From Firmicutes bacterium HGW-Firmicutes-16 (GTDB lineage Bacteria > Bacillota > Clostridia > Oscillospirales > Oscillospiraceae), in assembly GCA_002841545.1 (NCBI GenBank), contig PGZZ01000002.1:524912-588911 (forward strand): a stretch of 64,000 nucleotides of DNA, read 5' to 3'. Below the pieces are notes generated by a model. The model did not search any database, was not told the DNA's origin, and saw only the letters and a list, made by a program, of their open reading frames with translations. The translations under genes and the position numbers were made by a program. Positions 43,161 to 51,628 of this stretch are shown one piece after another (within the stretch, counting starts at the first letter, position 1; every line of letters begins with the position of its first letter).

Positions 43161-45800
43161 ATGAAGTATTACTGCAGCGAGGTCGACGATGTCCTGGTCG
43201 AAGTGAAAAGCTCGCGAAACGGTCTTGACCCGGCGGAAGCTGAAAGAAGACTTGTAGAGAACGGCAAGAACAAGCTTGCCGAAGGAAAAAAGGACTCGCT
43301 GCTGAAGCGTTTCTTTAAGCAGATGGCTGACCCGATGATTATCATACTGTTGGTGGCAGCGGCCATCAGCGGCGTTTTAGCCGTTGTTGAGGGAGAAAGC
43401 TTCGCTGACGTTATTATCATCCTCTTTGTTGTAATCGTCAACGCAGTGTTGGGTGTTTATCAGGAGAACAAGGCCGAGAAAGCTCTTGAAGCCTTGCAGG
43501 AAATGGCTTCGGCCACCAGCAAGATCCTCAGAAACGGACGTATAAGCGTCATAAAAAGTGAGGATATAGTTGTCGGCGATGTGGTTGTGCTTGAAGCAGG
43601 CGACGCCGTTCCCGCAGATGGTCGAATCATCGAATCAAACAGTCTCAAAATTGAAGAGGCTGCTCTTACAGGCGAGTCGGTGCCTGTGGACAAGTTTATA
43701 AACATCCTTAATCTAGGCGAAACAAAAGATGTTCCTCTCGGAGACCGTAAAAACATGATTTATATGGGCAGCACAGTTGTTTACGGACGTGGACTTGCTG
43801 TCATAACCAGCACCGGAATGGGCACCGAGATGGGCAAGATTGCCGAAGCAATTTCTCAGGCCGAAGAGGGTCAAACCCCGCTTCAAATAAAACTATCTCA
43901 GCTTTCTAAAATTCTCACCTTTTTGGTACTTGGAATATGCGTTGTCATCTTCGCCATTCAGCTTCTCCGCGACGGCTTTGCAACCGATACAGTACTTAAT
44001 TCCTTCATGATTGCGGTTTCACTTGCTGTCGCCGCTATACCTGAGGGACTGGCGGCTGTTGTTACCGTTGTCCTCTCAATTGGCGTAACCAACATGAGCA
44101 AACGCAACGCTATTATTCGACGTCTCACGGCAGTTGAAACCCTTGGCTGCGCTCAGATAATTTGCTCAGATAAGACCGGTACTCTCACCCAGAACAAAAT
44201 GACGGTAGTTGAATACTACGGCGAAAATCAAAAAATGCTTGCCACCGCAATGGCACTATGCTGTGACGCACAGCTCAATTCAGACGGCACAGTAACCGGC
44301 GAACCGACCGAAAACGCACTTGTCTATTGGGCAAACTCCTTGGGACTTCCAAAATATGACCTTGTTGAGGATGAGCCGAGAATCGGCGAAGCACCTTTCG
44401 ATAGCGTACGCAAGATGATGAGTACCGTTCACAAAACGGAAACCGCTATCATCCAGTATACAAAGGGCGCTCCCGACGAGGTTCTGCGCGTCTGCTCCAC
44501 TTATCTCAAGGACGGCAAAGTGGCTGAGATGACTGATGAAGCAAGAGCTGGAATTCTTGCCGAAAACAAAAGGATGGCTAACAAGGCTCTTCGCGTTCTT
44601 GCTGCAGCGCTTAAACCGCATGAAACCGAGCCAAAAAACTATGCTCCTGAGGATCTGGAAAACGGTCTTTGTTTCGTCGGACTCACCGGTATGATTGACC
44701 CGGTCCGTCCCGAGGTTCGTGACGCTATTGACGAATGCCGCACTGCCGGCATAAGAGCCATAATGATAACCGGTGACCACATTGATACGGCAAGTGCTAT
44801 AGCCAGAGAACTTGGTATTCTTACCGGCGATGCTGTTGCAGTTACTGGCGCTCAGATTTCTGAAATGGACGATGCAGAGTTTGAGCGACGCTTCCGCGAT
44901 ATTTCCGTCTACGCCCGTGTTCAGCCCGAGCACAAGGTTCGAATCGTAAATGCCTGGCGCAAAGCGGGCTATGTCACCGCAATGACGGGCGACGGCGTTA
45001 ACGACGCTCCCAGCATCAAGAATGCCGATATCGGCGTGGGTATGGGCATCACAGGAACCGACGTTACAAAGAATGTGGCCGACATGGTTCTTGCCGATGA
45101 CAACTTCGCAACAATAGTCGGAGCTGTCGAGGAAGGTCGAAGAATCTATGACAACATCCGCAAGGCTATCCAGTTCCTGCTCGGCTCCAACATGAGTGAA
45201 GTCATTAGTATCTTTGTTGCAACGCTGATGGGCTTTACCATACTTGCTCCCGTGCATTTGCTTTGGATTAACCTTGTTACCGACTGCTTCCCCGCACTTG
45301 CATTGGGTATGGAAAAAGCAGAACCTAACTTAATGCACCGCAAGCCCCGCGCCTCCAAGTCAGGAATTTTCTCAGGCGGTCTTGGAGTGGATGTCGCATA
45401 TCAGGGCATATTGGTATCCATTCTTACCCTGGCAGCCTTTTTCATAGGCCATTTTATGGAAACCGGCAACTGGGCAATCACCAACAGTGCAGACGGCACA
45501 ACAATGGCCTTCCTCACACTGTCCATGGCAGAAATCTGCCACAGCTTTAACATGAGAAGCCAGCGCGGCAGCATCTTCTCTCTCAAAGGAAGAAACAAAA
45601 CGCTTAGCATCGCAGCCATCGGAAGCCTTCTTGCAACAACACTCGTCATCGAGGTTCCGTTGCTTGCAAACGCTTTCGGCTTTACTCCCATCAGCATTAA
45701 GGAGTACCTTGTTGCCCTTGCTCTGGCAGTCTGCATTATCCCCGCCGTTGAGCTGGTGAAGCTTTTCCAAAGAAAGTATGCAGCTTCTAAGCTTGCGTAG
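43161..45800 (+). CDS. Cation-transporting P-type ATPase (P2-type; Mn2+/Ca2+ exporter)
   Basis: The 879-residue protein has the full P2 ATPase layout: N-terminal cation ATPase domain, actuator motif TGESVPV, M4 motif VAAIPEGLAAVVTV, phosphorylated Asp337 in DKTGTLTQNK, the KGAPDEV nucleotide-site motif, the hinge TGDGVNDAPS, and six C-terminal helices. It resembles PacL/SERCA calcium pumps. Control by a yybP-ykoY element points to Mn2+ export, as for other riboswitch-linked P-type ATPases. A terminator follows. Confidence 0.92.
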   Translation: MKYYCSEVDDVLVEVKSSRNGLDPAEAERRLVENGKNKLAEGKKDSLLKRFFKQMADPMIIILLVAAAISGVLAVVEGESFADVIIILFVVIVNAVLGVYQENKAEKALEALQEMASATSKILRNGRISVIKSEDIVVGDVVVLEAGDAVPADGRIIESNSLKIEEAALTGESVPVDKFINILNLGETKDVPLGDRKNMIYMGSTVVYGRGLAVITSTGMGTEMGKIAEAISQAEEGQTPLQIKLSQLSKILTFLVLGICVVIFAIQLLRDGFATDTVLNSFMIAVSLAVAAIPEGLAAVVTVVLSIGVTNMSKRNAIIRRLTAVETLGCAQIICSDKTGTLTQNKMTVVEYYGENQKMLATAMALCCDAQLNSDGTVTGEPTENALVYWANSLGLPKYDLVEDEPRIGEAPFDSVRKMMSTVHKTETAIIQYTKGAPDEVLRVCSTYLKDGKVAEMTDEARAGILAENKRMANKALRVLAAALKPHETEPKNYAPEDLENGLCFVGLTGMIDPVRPEVRDAIDECRTAGIRAIMITGDHIDTASAIARELGILTGDAVAVTGAQISEMDDAEFERRFRDISVYARVQPEHKVRIVNAWRKAGYVTAMTGDGVNDAPSIKNADIGVGMGITGTDVTKNVADMVLADDNFATIVGAVEEGRRIYDNIRKAIQFLLGSNMSEVISIFVATLMGFTILAPVHLLWINLVTDCFPALALGMEKAEPNLMHRKPRASKSGIFSGGLGVDVAYQGILVSILTLAAFFIGHFMETGNWAITNSADGTTMAFLTLSMAEICHSFNMRSQRGSIFSLKGRNKTLSIAAIGSLLATTLVIEVPLLANAFGFTPISIKEYLVALALAVCIIPAVELVKLFQRKYAASKLA

Positions 45801-45818
45801 TCTCAAATAATTGCAATC

Positions 45819-45857
45819 AAGAAAAAATTGCTCACCTTAAGGTGGGCAATTTTTCTT
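45819..45857 (+). terminator. Terminator after the P-type ATPase gene
   Basis: AAGAAAAAATTGCTCACC pairs with GGTGGGCAATTTTTCTT around TTAA. It is nearly perfect, and the T-rich second arm provides the tail. Confidence 0.85.
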
Positions 45858-45883
45858 GACATTTGAAAATTTAGTGATATTAT
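45856..45883 (+). promoter_or_regulatory. Promoter of the SPFH protein gene
   Basis: TTGACA (45856-45861) and TATTAT (45878-45883) are 16 bases apart. The -35 overlaps the tail of the preceding terminator. Confidence 0.65.
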
Positions 45884-45942
45884 TCTGATATCACATTCAT
45901 ATGCTCCATCCGGAGATAGAATTAATTTTAGGAGGAAATTAT

Positions 45943-46950
45943 ATGGAAAAAACTGAACTTTTTACTGAGCAAAAAAAACTCAAAGCACCTAATGGTATGG
46001 CCGTACTCATAATAAACACTCTGGTCATCATAGCCAGCATCTTCGGGGTCATTATTGGTGCTGGAAAAGGTGAAGCCGGAAGCGGTCTAGGTATTTTACT
46101 TGCTGTCGCCTCATCTGTTTTAGGTTTTATCGTTTGCCCTATTCTGTACGCCGGTTTGAAAGTACTTAAGCCTAACGAAGCGCTTGTCCTGACTCTTTTC
46201 GGTAAATACCACGGCACACTTGAGGGCGCTGGCTTCTATTTTGTGAATCCCTTCGTCTCAGCCGTCAATCCCACCAAGGTCACAACCGCCGAAGCTGCTC
46301 AGAAGCAAAAGCAGCATACCGACAAGACCGAGAAAACCGACACAGCCGCAGGCAAGGCCGTTTCCCTCAAGGTCATGACACTCAATAACGACCGTCAAAA
46401 GGTCAATGACAAGCTCGGTAACCCCATCGAGATTGGCGTCGTAGTTATCTGGCGCGTAGTTAATGCCGCCAAAGCCGTTTTCAATGTCGACAATTACATA
46501 GAGTTCCTATCAATTCAGGCAGACAGTTCACTTCGCAATATCGTCAGGCTCTATCCCTATGACATATGGAACGAGGACGAATCCGCCGACGAGCTCTCCT
46601 TGCGTGGTAGCAGTCAGGAAGTCGCAAAAAAGCTTCGTGACGAGCTGCAGACAAAGGTCGGAGACGCTGGACTTGAAATCGTCGAAACCCGTATAACGCA
46701 TCTAGCCTACTCCCCCGAGATTGCCGCCGCGATGCTCCAGCGTCAGCAGGCGAGCGCAATCATCGACGCGCGGAAGCTTATCGTCGAGGGCGCTGTCGGC
46801 ATGGTGCAGATGGCTCTTACAAAGCTGAGTGAAAATCATATTGTAGAACTTGACGACGAGCGCAAGGCTCAGATGGTATCGAACCTTCTCGTTGTGCTCT
46901 GCGGCAACAAGGAAGCCCAGCCGATAGTCAACAGCGGATCAATCTATTAA
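45943..46950 (+). CDS. SPFH/band 7 membrane protein
   Basis: A 335-residue protein with two N-terminal transmembrane segments (about 19-41 and 48-70) and an SPFH (stomatin/flotillin-like) domain beginning KPNEALVLTLFGKYHGTL and extending to about residue 290. These proteins form oligomeric membrane scaffolds. AGGAGG precedes the ATG at 45943; the longer frame from 45901 has no ribosome binding site. A small ribbon-helix-helix gene follows 5 bases downstream. Confidence 0.88.
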   Translation: MEKTELFTEQKKLKAPNGMAVLIINTLVIIASIFGVIIGAGKGEAGSGLGILLAVASSVLGFIVCPILYAGLKVLKPNEALVLTLFGKYHGTLEGAGFYFVNPFVSAVNPTKVTTAEAAQKQKQHTDKTEKTDTAAGKAVSLKVMTLNNDRQKVNDKLGNPIEIGVVVIWRVVNAAKAVFNVDNYIEFLSIQADSSLRNIVRLYPYDIWNEDESADELSLRGSSQEVAKKLRDELQTKVGDAGLEIVETRITHLAYSPEIAAAMLQRQQASAIIDARKLIVEGAVGMVQMALTKLSENHIVELDDERKAQMVSNLLVVLCGNKEAQPIVNSGSIY

Positions 46951-46955
46951 GCATT

Positions 46956-47147
46956 ATGGATAAGAACGAAAAATCAAAAAAGCAGGTTCCCCTGCGGCTT
47001 TCGCCCTCTCTTTATAACAAGCTCGCGGCATGGGCGGAAGATGATTTTCGCTCTGTGAACGGGCAGATTGAGTTTCTTCTGACCGAGAGCGTCAAAAAGC
47101 GCTACGGTAAGAACGCCTTGACCGATGACGAAGGAGATAAGGGATAA
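46956..47147 (+). CDS. Small ribbon-helix-helix (Arc-like) protein
   Basis: The 63-residue protein has the pattern VPLRLSPSLYNKLAAWAEDD (about 11-30), a beta strand followed by helices as in Arc/CopG regulators, and an acidic tail. The ATG is 5 bases after the SPFH stop and lacks a clear ribosome binding site, so translation is probably coupled to the SPFH gene. No toxin gene is adjacent. Whether it binds DNA is inferred from the fold. Confidence 0.78.
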   Translation: MDKNEKSKKQVPLRLSPSLYNKLAAWAEDDFRSVNGQIEFLLTESVKKRYGKNALTDDEGDKG

Positions 47148-47182
47148 TAGTCCGCTGTCACGATACCCGACAATGTAAAAAA

Positions 47183-47213
47183 AAACGCCGCACCCAAAGA
47201 GGGTGCGGCGTTT
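47183..47213. terminator. Bidirectional terminator after the SPFH/RHH genes
   Basis: AAACGCCGCACCC and GGGTGCGGCGTTT pair perfectly around AAAGA; A and T runs flank both sides. It separates converging transcripts. Confidence 0.9.
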
Positions 47214-47225
47214 AAAATTATACTA

Positions 47226-47693
47226 TTAATTCTGATTGTCCAGCACGGCTTGCGCCTTAGCGGAGTCATCTGACACTATGTAGAACACATAGAGTCCGTT
47301 CTTTGTGACAATCGCGTCGTCAAGCTTCGGCGGCTCTTTCGGCGCATAGGATTCATAAATCGCTTTCTGCGTCTCGGTTCTTTTCTCCGCGTTAGCCTTC
47401 AGCTTAGTTGCGGCTTCCTCGTTGGCGCATTTGAAGAGCGCAATCTCTTCGGTCGTCGCACCGGTTGAGCAGTACACCACACATTCAGTCACGTCAGCGT
47501 CCTCGAAACCGTAGAACGATTCGGCGATAACCTTTGTTATAGGACTCAGAAAGTCTGAAAAAGCTCCGCTTTCCTGAAGCTGTGCGGCAATAGCTTTCAA
47601 ATCATATTCGGTCGGCTTGGCCTTCTGAGTGCAACCCGAAAAAGCTCCAACGGTAATACAAAATGCCAGCAGGATCAAACTCAGCCTTTTCAT
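47226..47693 (-). CDS. DUF4358-type lipoprotein
   Basis: A 155-residue lipoprotein with a signal peptide and lipobox GAFSGC (Cys20). The mature part resembles DUF4358 proteins, which occur beside SGNH hydrolases and MBOAT acyltransferases in clostridia. It is 20 bases downstream of the SGNH hydrolase gene on the same strand. Biochemical role unknown; a link to surface polymer acylation is inferred from context. Confidence 0.78.
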   Translation of the reverse strand: MKRLSLILLAFCITVGAFSGCTQKAKPTEYDLKAIAAQLQESGAFSDFLSPITKVIAESFYGFEDADVTECVVYCSTGATTEEIALFKCANEEAATKLKANAEKRTETQKAIYESYAPKEPPKLDDAIVTKNGLYVFYIVSDDSAKAQAVLDNQN

Positions 47694-47713
47694 AAAATTA
47701 CCCCTTTTTTTCT

Positions 47714-48550
47714 TTAAGCGTAATGTGTCTTAACGTAATCTAGCCAAGTTTGATAAACTTTTGCGGAGAAATGAACGCCGTCCGTTGTTTCACTTGAGGG
47801 TAAAAATCCGTCCGTGCCTGCGAGTGCTGACACTAAATCCATATAGTAGCAGCTCTTGTCAGCGGCAAGCTGGCGGAGCGCTGTGTTATATTCGGTAATG
47901 CGAGTCATGTTGAACGTACTACTGCTGTTCGATTTTGCTTCGCTTACAGGGGTAATACCCATGATATAAATGTCACAATCAGGCTGTGCGGCGATTATTG
48001 TATCGAGCATAGGGCTGTAATAATCAATAAAAGTCTGAACATCAAATCCGATTTCGTTGATACCCAGAAGTATGTATATTTTGCCGTACGGCTTTTGAAT
48101 TAGTCCGTCCACAGGTGTGCCGGAATTGCCGTTATCAAGCGTAATGCAGGCCTTACTCGTCGCGCCGACTACAGTCATGCTCGTTGCGGCATAATAATCA
48201 CAGGTCGTAAGCCCAGAGAATAGGCGAAAGCCGTCCATCAATGAGTTACCCATAAACGCGGCGTCCGCGAAATATGAATCATCCACCGCATCGCGTGCCG
48301 CCAGATCGGGACCTGTAACAACAGGTTCAGTTGGTGATGGCGAGGGAGCCGCGCTCTGAGCGGCAGGATCCGCAGCAATGGAAGGAGGCACCGCCGTCTC
48401 CTCCGACGACACGGAAGAGGGCTCTGGTGACTGCGCTTCTTGAGTCGCCTCGGACTTTTTACCGAAATAGACCAAGAGAACCACCAAGGCTATAAGAACG
48501 GTAAAAAAAACGACCTGTATTCCTTTGTTTTTATTATTTGAACGAGTCAC
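47714..48550 (-). CDS. SGNH/GDSL hydrolase, membrane-anchored
   Basis: A 278-residue protein with one N-terminal transmembrane anchor (about 10-27), a low-complexity Ser/Pro/Ala/Glu linker (about 32-80), then an SGNH esterase domain: block I FMGNSLMDG with the nucleophile Ser, block III LGINEIG with the oxyanion Asn, and block V TDGVHFS with catalytic Asp and His. It probably acts outside the membrane on acyl groups of surface polymers. With the DUF4358 gene it forms a two-gene unit. Confidence 0.87.
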   Translation of the reverse strand: MTRSNNKNKGIQVVFFTVLIALVVLLVYFGKKSEATQEAQSPEPSSVSSEETAVPPSIAADPAAQSAAPSPSPTEPVVTGPDLAARDAVDDSYFADAAFMGNSLMDGFRLFSGLTTCDYYAATSMTVVGATSKACITLDNGNSGTPVDGLIQKPYGKIYILLGINEIGFDVQTFIDYYSPMLDTIIAAQPDCDIYIMGITPVSEAKSNSSSTFNMTRITEYNTALRQLAADKSCYYMDLVSALAGTDGFLPSSETTDGVHFSAKVYQTWLDYVKTHYA

Positions 48551-48689
48551 GGTTTATGCAGGCCCCTTTATGTAAATGTCACATTATGTCTACCTTGTCA
48601 ACTAAATATATTATAGACAGACGCTTTTCAATATGCAAGAATTATTTTGCATATTTTCGACTTTTATTTTGACCTATTTCGGGGAAAAA

Positions 48690-48715
48690 AGCGGAAGCAG
48701 TTTTTTGCCCCCGCT
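48690..48715 (-). terminator. Terminator upstream of the SGNH hydrolase gene
   Basis: On the minus strand AGCGG-GGGCA and TGC-TT-CCGCT pair around a short A-rich loop, followed by TTTTTT. It would end a transcript arriving from the remnant ORF at 48759-48905. Confidence 0.75.
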
Positions 48716-48758
48716 CAGACCAATTTAATAGAATTATTTGCCAATAAGTACAGCTAAT

Positions 48759-48905
48759 TCAAGGCTGTTCTGGCTCGTCCGGTTCTTCCTGCTCGTCCGG
48801 CAGAACGTCCGGTGCTCTGATCATCATTATGCACATAACATAGAACATCGTCAATGGCAGCAAGGTTTGGAATACCCAGTGACAAGCATCGTACTCGTTA
48901 AAACC
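48759..48905 (-). pseudogene. Remnant reading frame: transmembrane helix plus acidic Pro/Glu tail
   Basis: A 48-codon open stretch reads as a hydrophobic segment, HWVFQTLLPLTMFYVMCIMM, then RAPDVLPDEQEEPDEPEQP and a stop. It looks like the genuine C-terminus of a membrane protein and is followed by a good terminator. An in-frame stop lies just upstream, and there is no start codon with a ribosome binding site, so it is probably a decayed fragment. A short real protein from an internal ATG (29 residues) cannot be excluded. Its family is not recognised. Confidence 0.35.
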
Positions 48906-48997
48906 TTAGTCTCGGAAACGATTGACCCTTTTATTGTTTAATGATATAATTCTTCGAATAACTGATTTTATCAGGCATAATTTTGCGAGGGTTAGCT

Positions 48998-49861
48998 ATG
49001 TGGATATCGGACAAATGGAAAGACTATGAACTTATCGACTGCTCGAACGGTCAGCGGCTTGAGCGCTGGGGCAGCCAGATACTAGTGCGTCCGGATCCTC
49101 AGGCGATTTGGGAAACGCCGCAGACGAATCCGGCGTGGATGAGACCTTCGGCAAAATACAGCCGCAGCTCCGAGGGCGGCGGTCACTGGGAAAAGAGCAA
49201 TCTTCCCGAGAGCTGGAATGTTCGATACTCAGATCTTACCTTCAACATAAAACCCATGAACTTTAAGCACACGGGCATCTTTCCCGAGCAGGCGACGAAC
49301 TGGGACTTCGCGATGAACACAATTAAAAAAACCGAACGGCCAATCAGCGTTCTGAACCTCTTCGCCTATACGGGCGCCGCAACTCTTGCCTGCGCCAAAG
49401 CGGGCGCTTCAGTCTGTCATGTAGACGCGGCAAAGGGTATGGTTTCCTGGGCAAAGGAAAACGCTGTCACCTCCGGTCTTGCGGGCACTCCGATACGCTG
49501 GATAGTTGACGACTGCGCCAAATTCGTTGAGCGCGAGATACGCCGCGGCAAGCGCTACGACGCAATAATCATGGATCCTCCCTCTTACGGGCGCGGCCCC
49601 AGCGGAGAGATATGGAAGCTCGAGGAGAATCTTTGGGACTTCGTCTGCCTTTGTGCCGGCGCTCTTTCGGACGAGCCTCTTTTTGTCATCATCAATTCCT
49701 ATACAACGGGGCTCTCCCCTTCCGTACTCACATATATCTCCGAAAGCATTTTCACAAAGAAATTCGGCGGTCACAGCGAAAGCCGCGAACTAGGGCTCCC
49801 CGTTTCGGAAACAGGACTTGTCCTACCCTGCGGAGCTAGCTGCCGCTGGCTGGCAAAATAA
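48998..49861 (+). CDS. Class I SAM-dependent methyltransferase, RlmI/RlmK-like
   Basis: The 287-residue protein has SAM motif I in [18 protein letters not shown] and the catalytic-pocket motif DPPSYGRGP, as in 23S rRNA cytosine-5 methyltransferases of the RlmI type, though without an N-terminal PUA domain. The frame can open at 48983, but the ATG at 48998 follows GCGAGGG. A possible promoter with TATAAT lies near 48943. The ecfA1 gene starts 16 bases after its stop, so it may be co-transcribed. Target not determinable. Confidence 0.85.
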   Translation: MWISDKWKDYELIDCSNGQRLERWGSQILVRPDPQAIWETPQTNPAWMRPSAKYSRSSEGGGHWEKSNLPESWNVRYSDLTFNIKPMNFKHTGIFPEQATNWDFAMNTIKKTERPISVLNLFAYTGAATLACAKAGASVCHVDAAKGMVSWAKENAVTSGLAGTPIRWIVDDCAKFVEREIRRGKRYDAIIMDPPSYGRGPSGEIWKLEENLWDFVCLCAGALSDEPLFVIINSYTTGLSPSVLTYISESIFTKKFGGHSESRELGLPVSETGLVLPCGASCRWLAK

Positions 49862-49877
49862 AGGAAAAGATAAAACT

Positions 49878-50711
49878 ATGAGTTCAATCATCCAAGTCAA
49901 AGACGTCGTATTTCGTTATGAGGGCGAAGAAGAGCCCGTTCTGAACAAAACGACGCTCGAAATAGAGCAAGGCGCTTTCGTCGTTATTCTAGGTCACAAC
50001 GGCTCGGGAAAATCGACGCTCGCAAAGCACTTGAACGGCATCCTGACTCCCGACGAGGGCAGCATTTTTGTAGATGGCATGGATACGCGGGACTATGAAA
50101 AGCTCCTCGATATCAGACGCACCGTGGGCATGGTATTCCAGAATCCCGATAACCAGATGGTTGCATCTGTCGTTGAAGACGACGTTGCATTTGCACCCGA
50201 AAACTTGGGGCTACCGCCTGACGAAATTCGCGCCCGCGTGGACGAAGCATTAAAGCTCGTTGATATGTACGAATATCGTCTGCATGCTCCGCATCTGCTC
50301 TCCGGCGGTCAGAAGCAGCGTGTCGCGATTGCAGGCGTCATCGCTATGCGTCCGCGCTGTATCGTGCTGGATGAGCCGACAGCGATGCTCGACCCCGCGG
50401 GGCGGCACGAGGTCATAGGCACAATTAAGCGGCTCTGCCGTATGAACGGCATCACGATAGTTCTTATTACCCACCATATGAACGAGGCAATCGATGCTGA
50501 CCGTGTTTTTGTTATGTCGAATGGCAAGGTAGTGAGCGAAGGCACCCCGAAAGAAGTTTTTTCAAATGTCGAGTCGCTGAAAGCCGAAGGGCTGACAGTT
50601 CCCGATACGGCGGAGCTTCTGTATGAGCTGAAGCTCGCGGGCTTTGAGTTTCCTGCGGGCACGCTTACCGTCGAGGAATGTGCGCGGGCAATCTCCTCCG
50701 CTTTAAAATAA
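49878..50711 (+). CDS. ecfA1: ECF transporter ATPase EcfA1
   Basis: One of the two ATPases powering vitamin ECF transporters. Walker [10 protein letters not shown], signature [13 protein letters not shown], Walker B CIVLDEP and the H-loop ITHH are intact; length 277. The frame extends upstream into the methyltransferase gene, but the ATG at 49878 follows AAAGGAAAAG. It leads the ecfA1-ecfA2-ecfT-truA order typical of Firmicutes. No substrate-binding (S) gene is present, as usual for group II systems. Confidence 0.94.
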   Translation: MSSIIQVKDVVFRYEGEEEPVLNKTTLEIEQGAFVVILGHNGSGKSTLAKHLNGILTPDEGSIFVDGMDTRDYEKLLDIRRTVGMVFQNPDNQMVASVVEDDVAFAPENLGLPPDEIRARVDEALKLVDMYEYRLHAPHLLSGGQKQRVAIAGVIAMRPRCIVLDEPTAMLDPAGRHEVIGTIKRLCRMNGITIVLITHHMNEAIDADRVFVMSNGKVVSEGTPKEVFSNVESLKAEGLTVPDTAELLYELKLAGFEFPAGTLTVEECARAISSALK

Positions 50712-50723
50712 ATACCCGTACAC

Positions 50724-50740
50724 GGGGGAGTTGAACCCCC
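50724..50740. other. tRNA T-arm-like hairpin between ecfA1 and ecfA2
   Basis: On the minus strand GGGGG-TTCAACT-CCCCC has a 5-base stem and a 7-base loop starting TTCAA, as in a tRNA T arm, but no other tRNA parts are found around it. It may be a chance hairpin, a small attenuator between the two genes, or a relic. Confidence 0.4.
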
Positions 50741-50764
50741 TTCGATAACAAAGGAAAAGATATA

Positions 50765-51628
50765 ATGCCAATCATAAAGACAGAAGCGTTAACGCACGTT
50801 TACAGCAAAGGTAGTCCCTTTGAAAGCGTTGCGCTCGAAAATATAAATATAGAGATTGCTCAGGGGGAATTTGTGGGGCTCATCGGACACACCGGTTCGG
50901 GGAAGTCCACCTTCGTCCAGCACCTGAACGGACTTTTGCTTCCGACGAACGGCCGGGTTCTCATGGACGGAGCCGATATAAATTCGTCCAAGAAGCTTCG
51001 TCACGAGATTCGCTTCAAGGTCGGACTTGTTTTCCAATACCCCGAATATCAGCTTTTCGAGGAAACTGTATATAAAGATATCTCCTTCGGGCCGAGAAAC
51101 ATGAAGCTTTCAAAACAGGAGATTGATGAGCGAGTCCGAGAGGCGGCCGGTTTTGTCGGAGTGCCCGAATCGCTCTTTGAGAAATCTCCGCTCGAAATTT
51201 CCGGCGGACAGAAGCGCAGGGTCGCAATTGCCGGCGTCATTGCCATGCGTCCGGACGTGCTCATTTTGGACGAGCCCACGGCTGGTCTCGACCCCGAGGG
51301 CTGCGAAAGTATTTTGAATAACATCTCCGATTACCGCAGGGCGACCGGAGCGACGATTATCCTCGTTTCGCACAGCATGGAGGACATTGCAAAGATTTCC
51401 GAAAGACTCATTGTTTTCGACGGCGGCCATATCGTCATGGATGACAGCCCCATGGAGGTTTTCTCACAGGCGGACAGGCTCCGCAGTATCGGGCTTGATG
51501 TGCCTGTCGTAACTGACATAGCAACGCGGCTTCGGGAGCTTTCTATTTATGTTCCCGAGTGCTGCTACACCGTTTCTCAACTTCGAGACGCGATACTTTC
51601 CCTCAAAAAGGGGGGCTCGTCATGCTGA
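50765..51628 (+). CDS. ecfA2: ECF transporter ATPase EcfA2
   Basis: The second ECF ATPase, with Walker A GHTGSGKST, signature ISGGQKRRVAIAG, Walker B VLILDEPTAGLDP and the H-loop VSHS. It has 287 residues. AAAGGAAAAG precedes the ATG. Its last 7 bases overlap the start of ecfT, so translation is coupled. EcfA1 and EcfA2 form the heterodimeric motor. Confidence 0.94.
   Translation: MPIIKTEALTHVYSKGSPFESVALENINIEIAQGEFVGLIGHTGSGKSTFVQHLNGLLLPTNGRVLMDGADINSSKKLRHEIRFKVGLVFQYPEYQLFEETVYKDISFGPRNMKLSKQEIDERVREAAGFVGVPESLFEKSPLEISGGQKRRVAIAGVIAMRPDVLILDEPTAGLDPEGCESILNNISDYRRATGATIILVSHSMEDIAKISERLIVFDGGHIVMDDSPMEVFSQADRLRSIGLDVPVVTDIATRLRELSIYVPECCYTVSQLRDAILSLKKGGSSC

Noticed and set aside
44280..45257. 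325-residue open frame on the minus strand
   Set aside because: It lies entirely inside the P-type ATPase gene on the other strand, which has all its motifs; the composition is Ser/Cys/His-rich and it has no ribosome binding site. It is a codon-usage shadow.
46956..47147. Antitoxin of a toxin-antitoxin pair
   Set aside because: The fold fits an antitoxin, but no toxin-like gene is adjacent; the only coupled partner is the SPFH gene.
47226..48550. Complete MBOAT/SGNH surface acylation locus
   Set aside because: Only the SGNH and DUF4358 genes are present; no MBOAT gene was found. The nearby remnant at 48759-48905 cannot be assigned to one.
48738..48941. 67-residue open frame on the plus strand
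   Set aside because: The opposite strand reads more protein-like (hydrophobic helix plus acidic tail) and has a terminator after it; this frame has no ribosome binding site.
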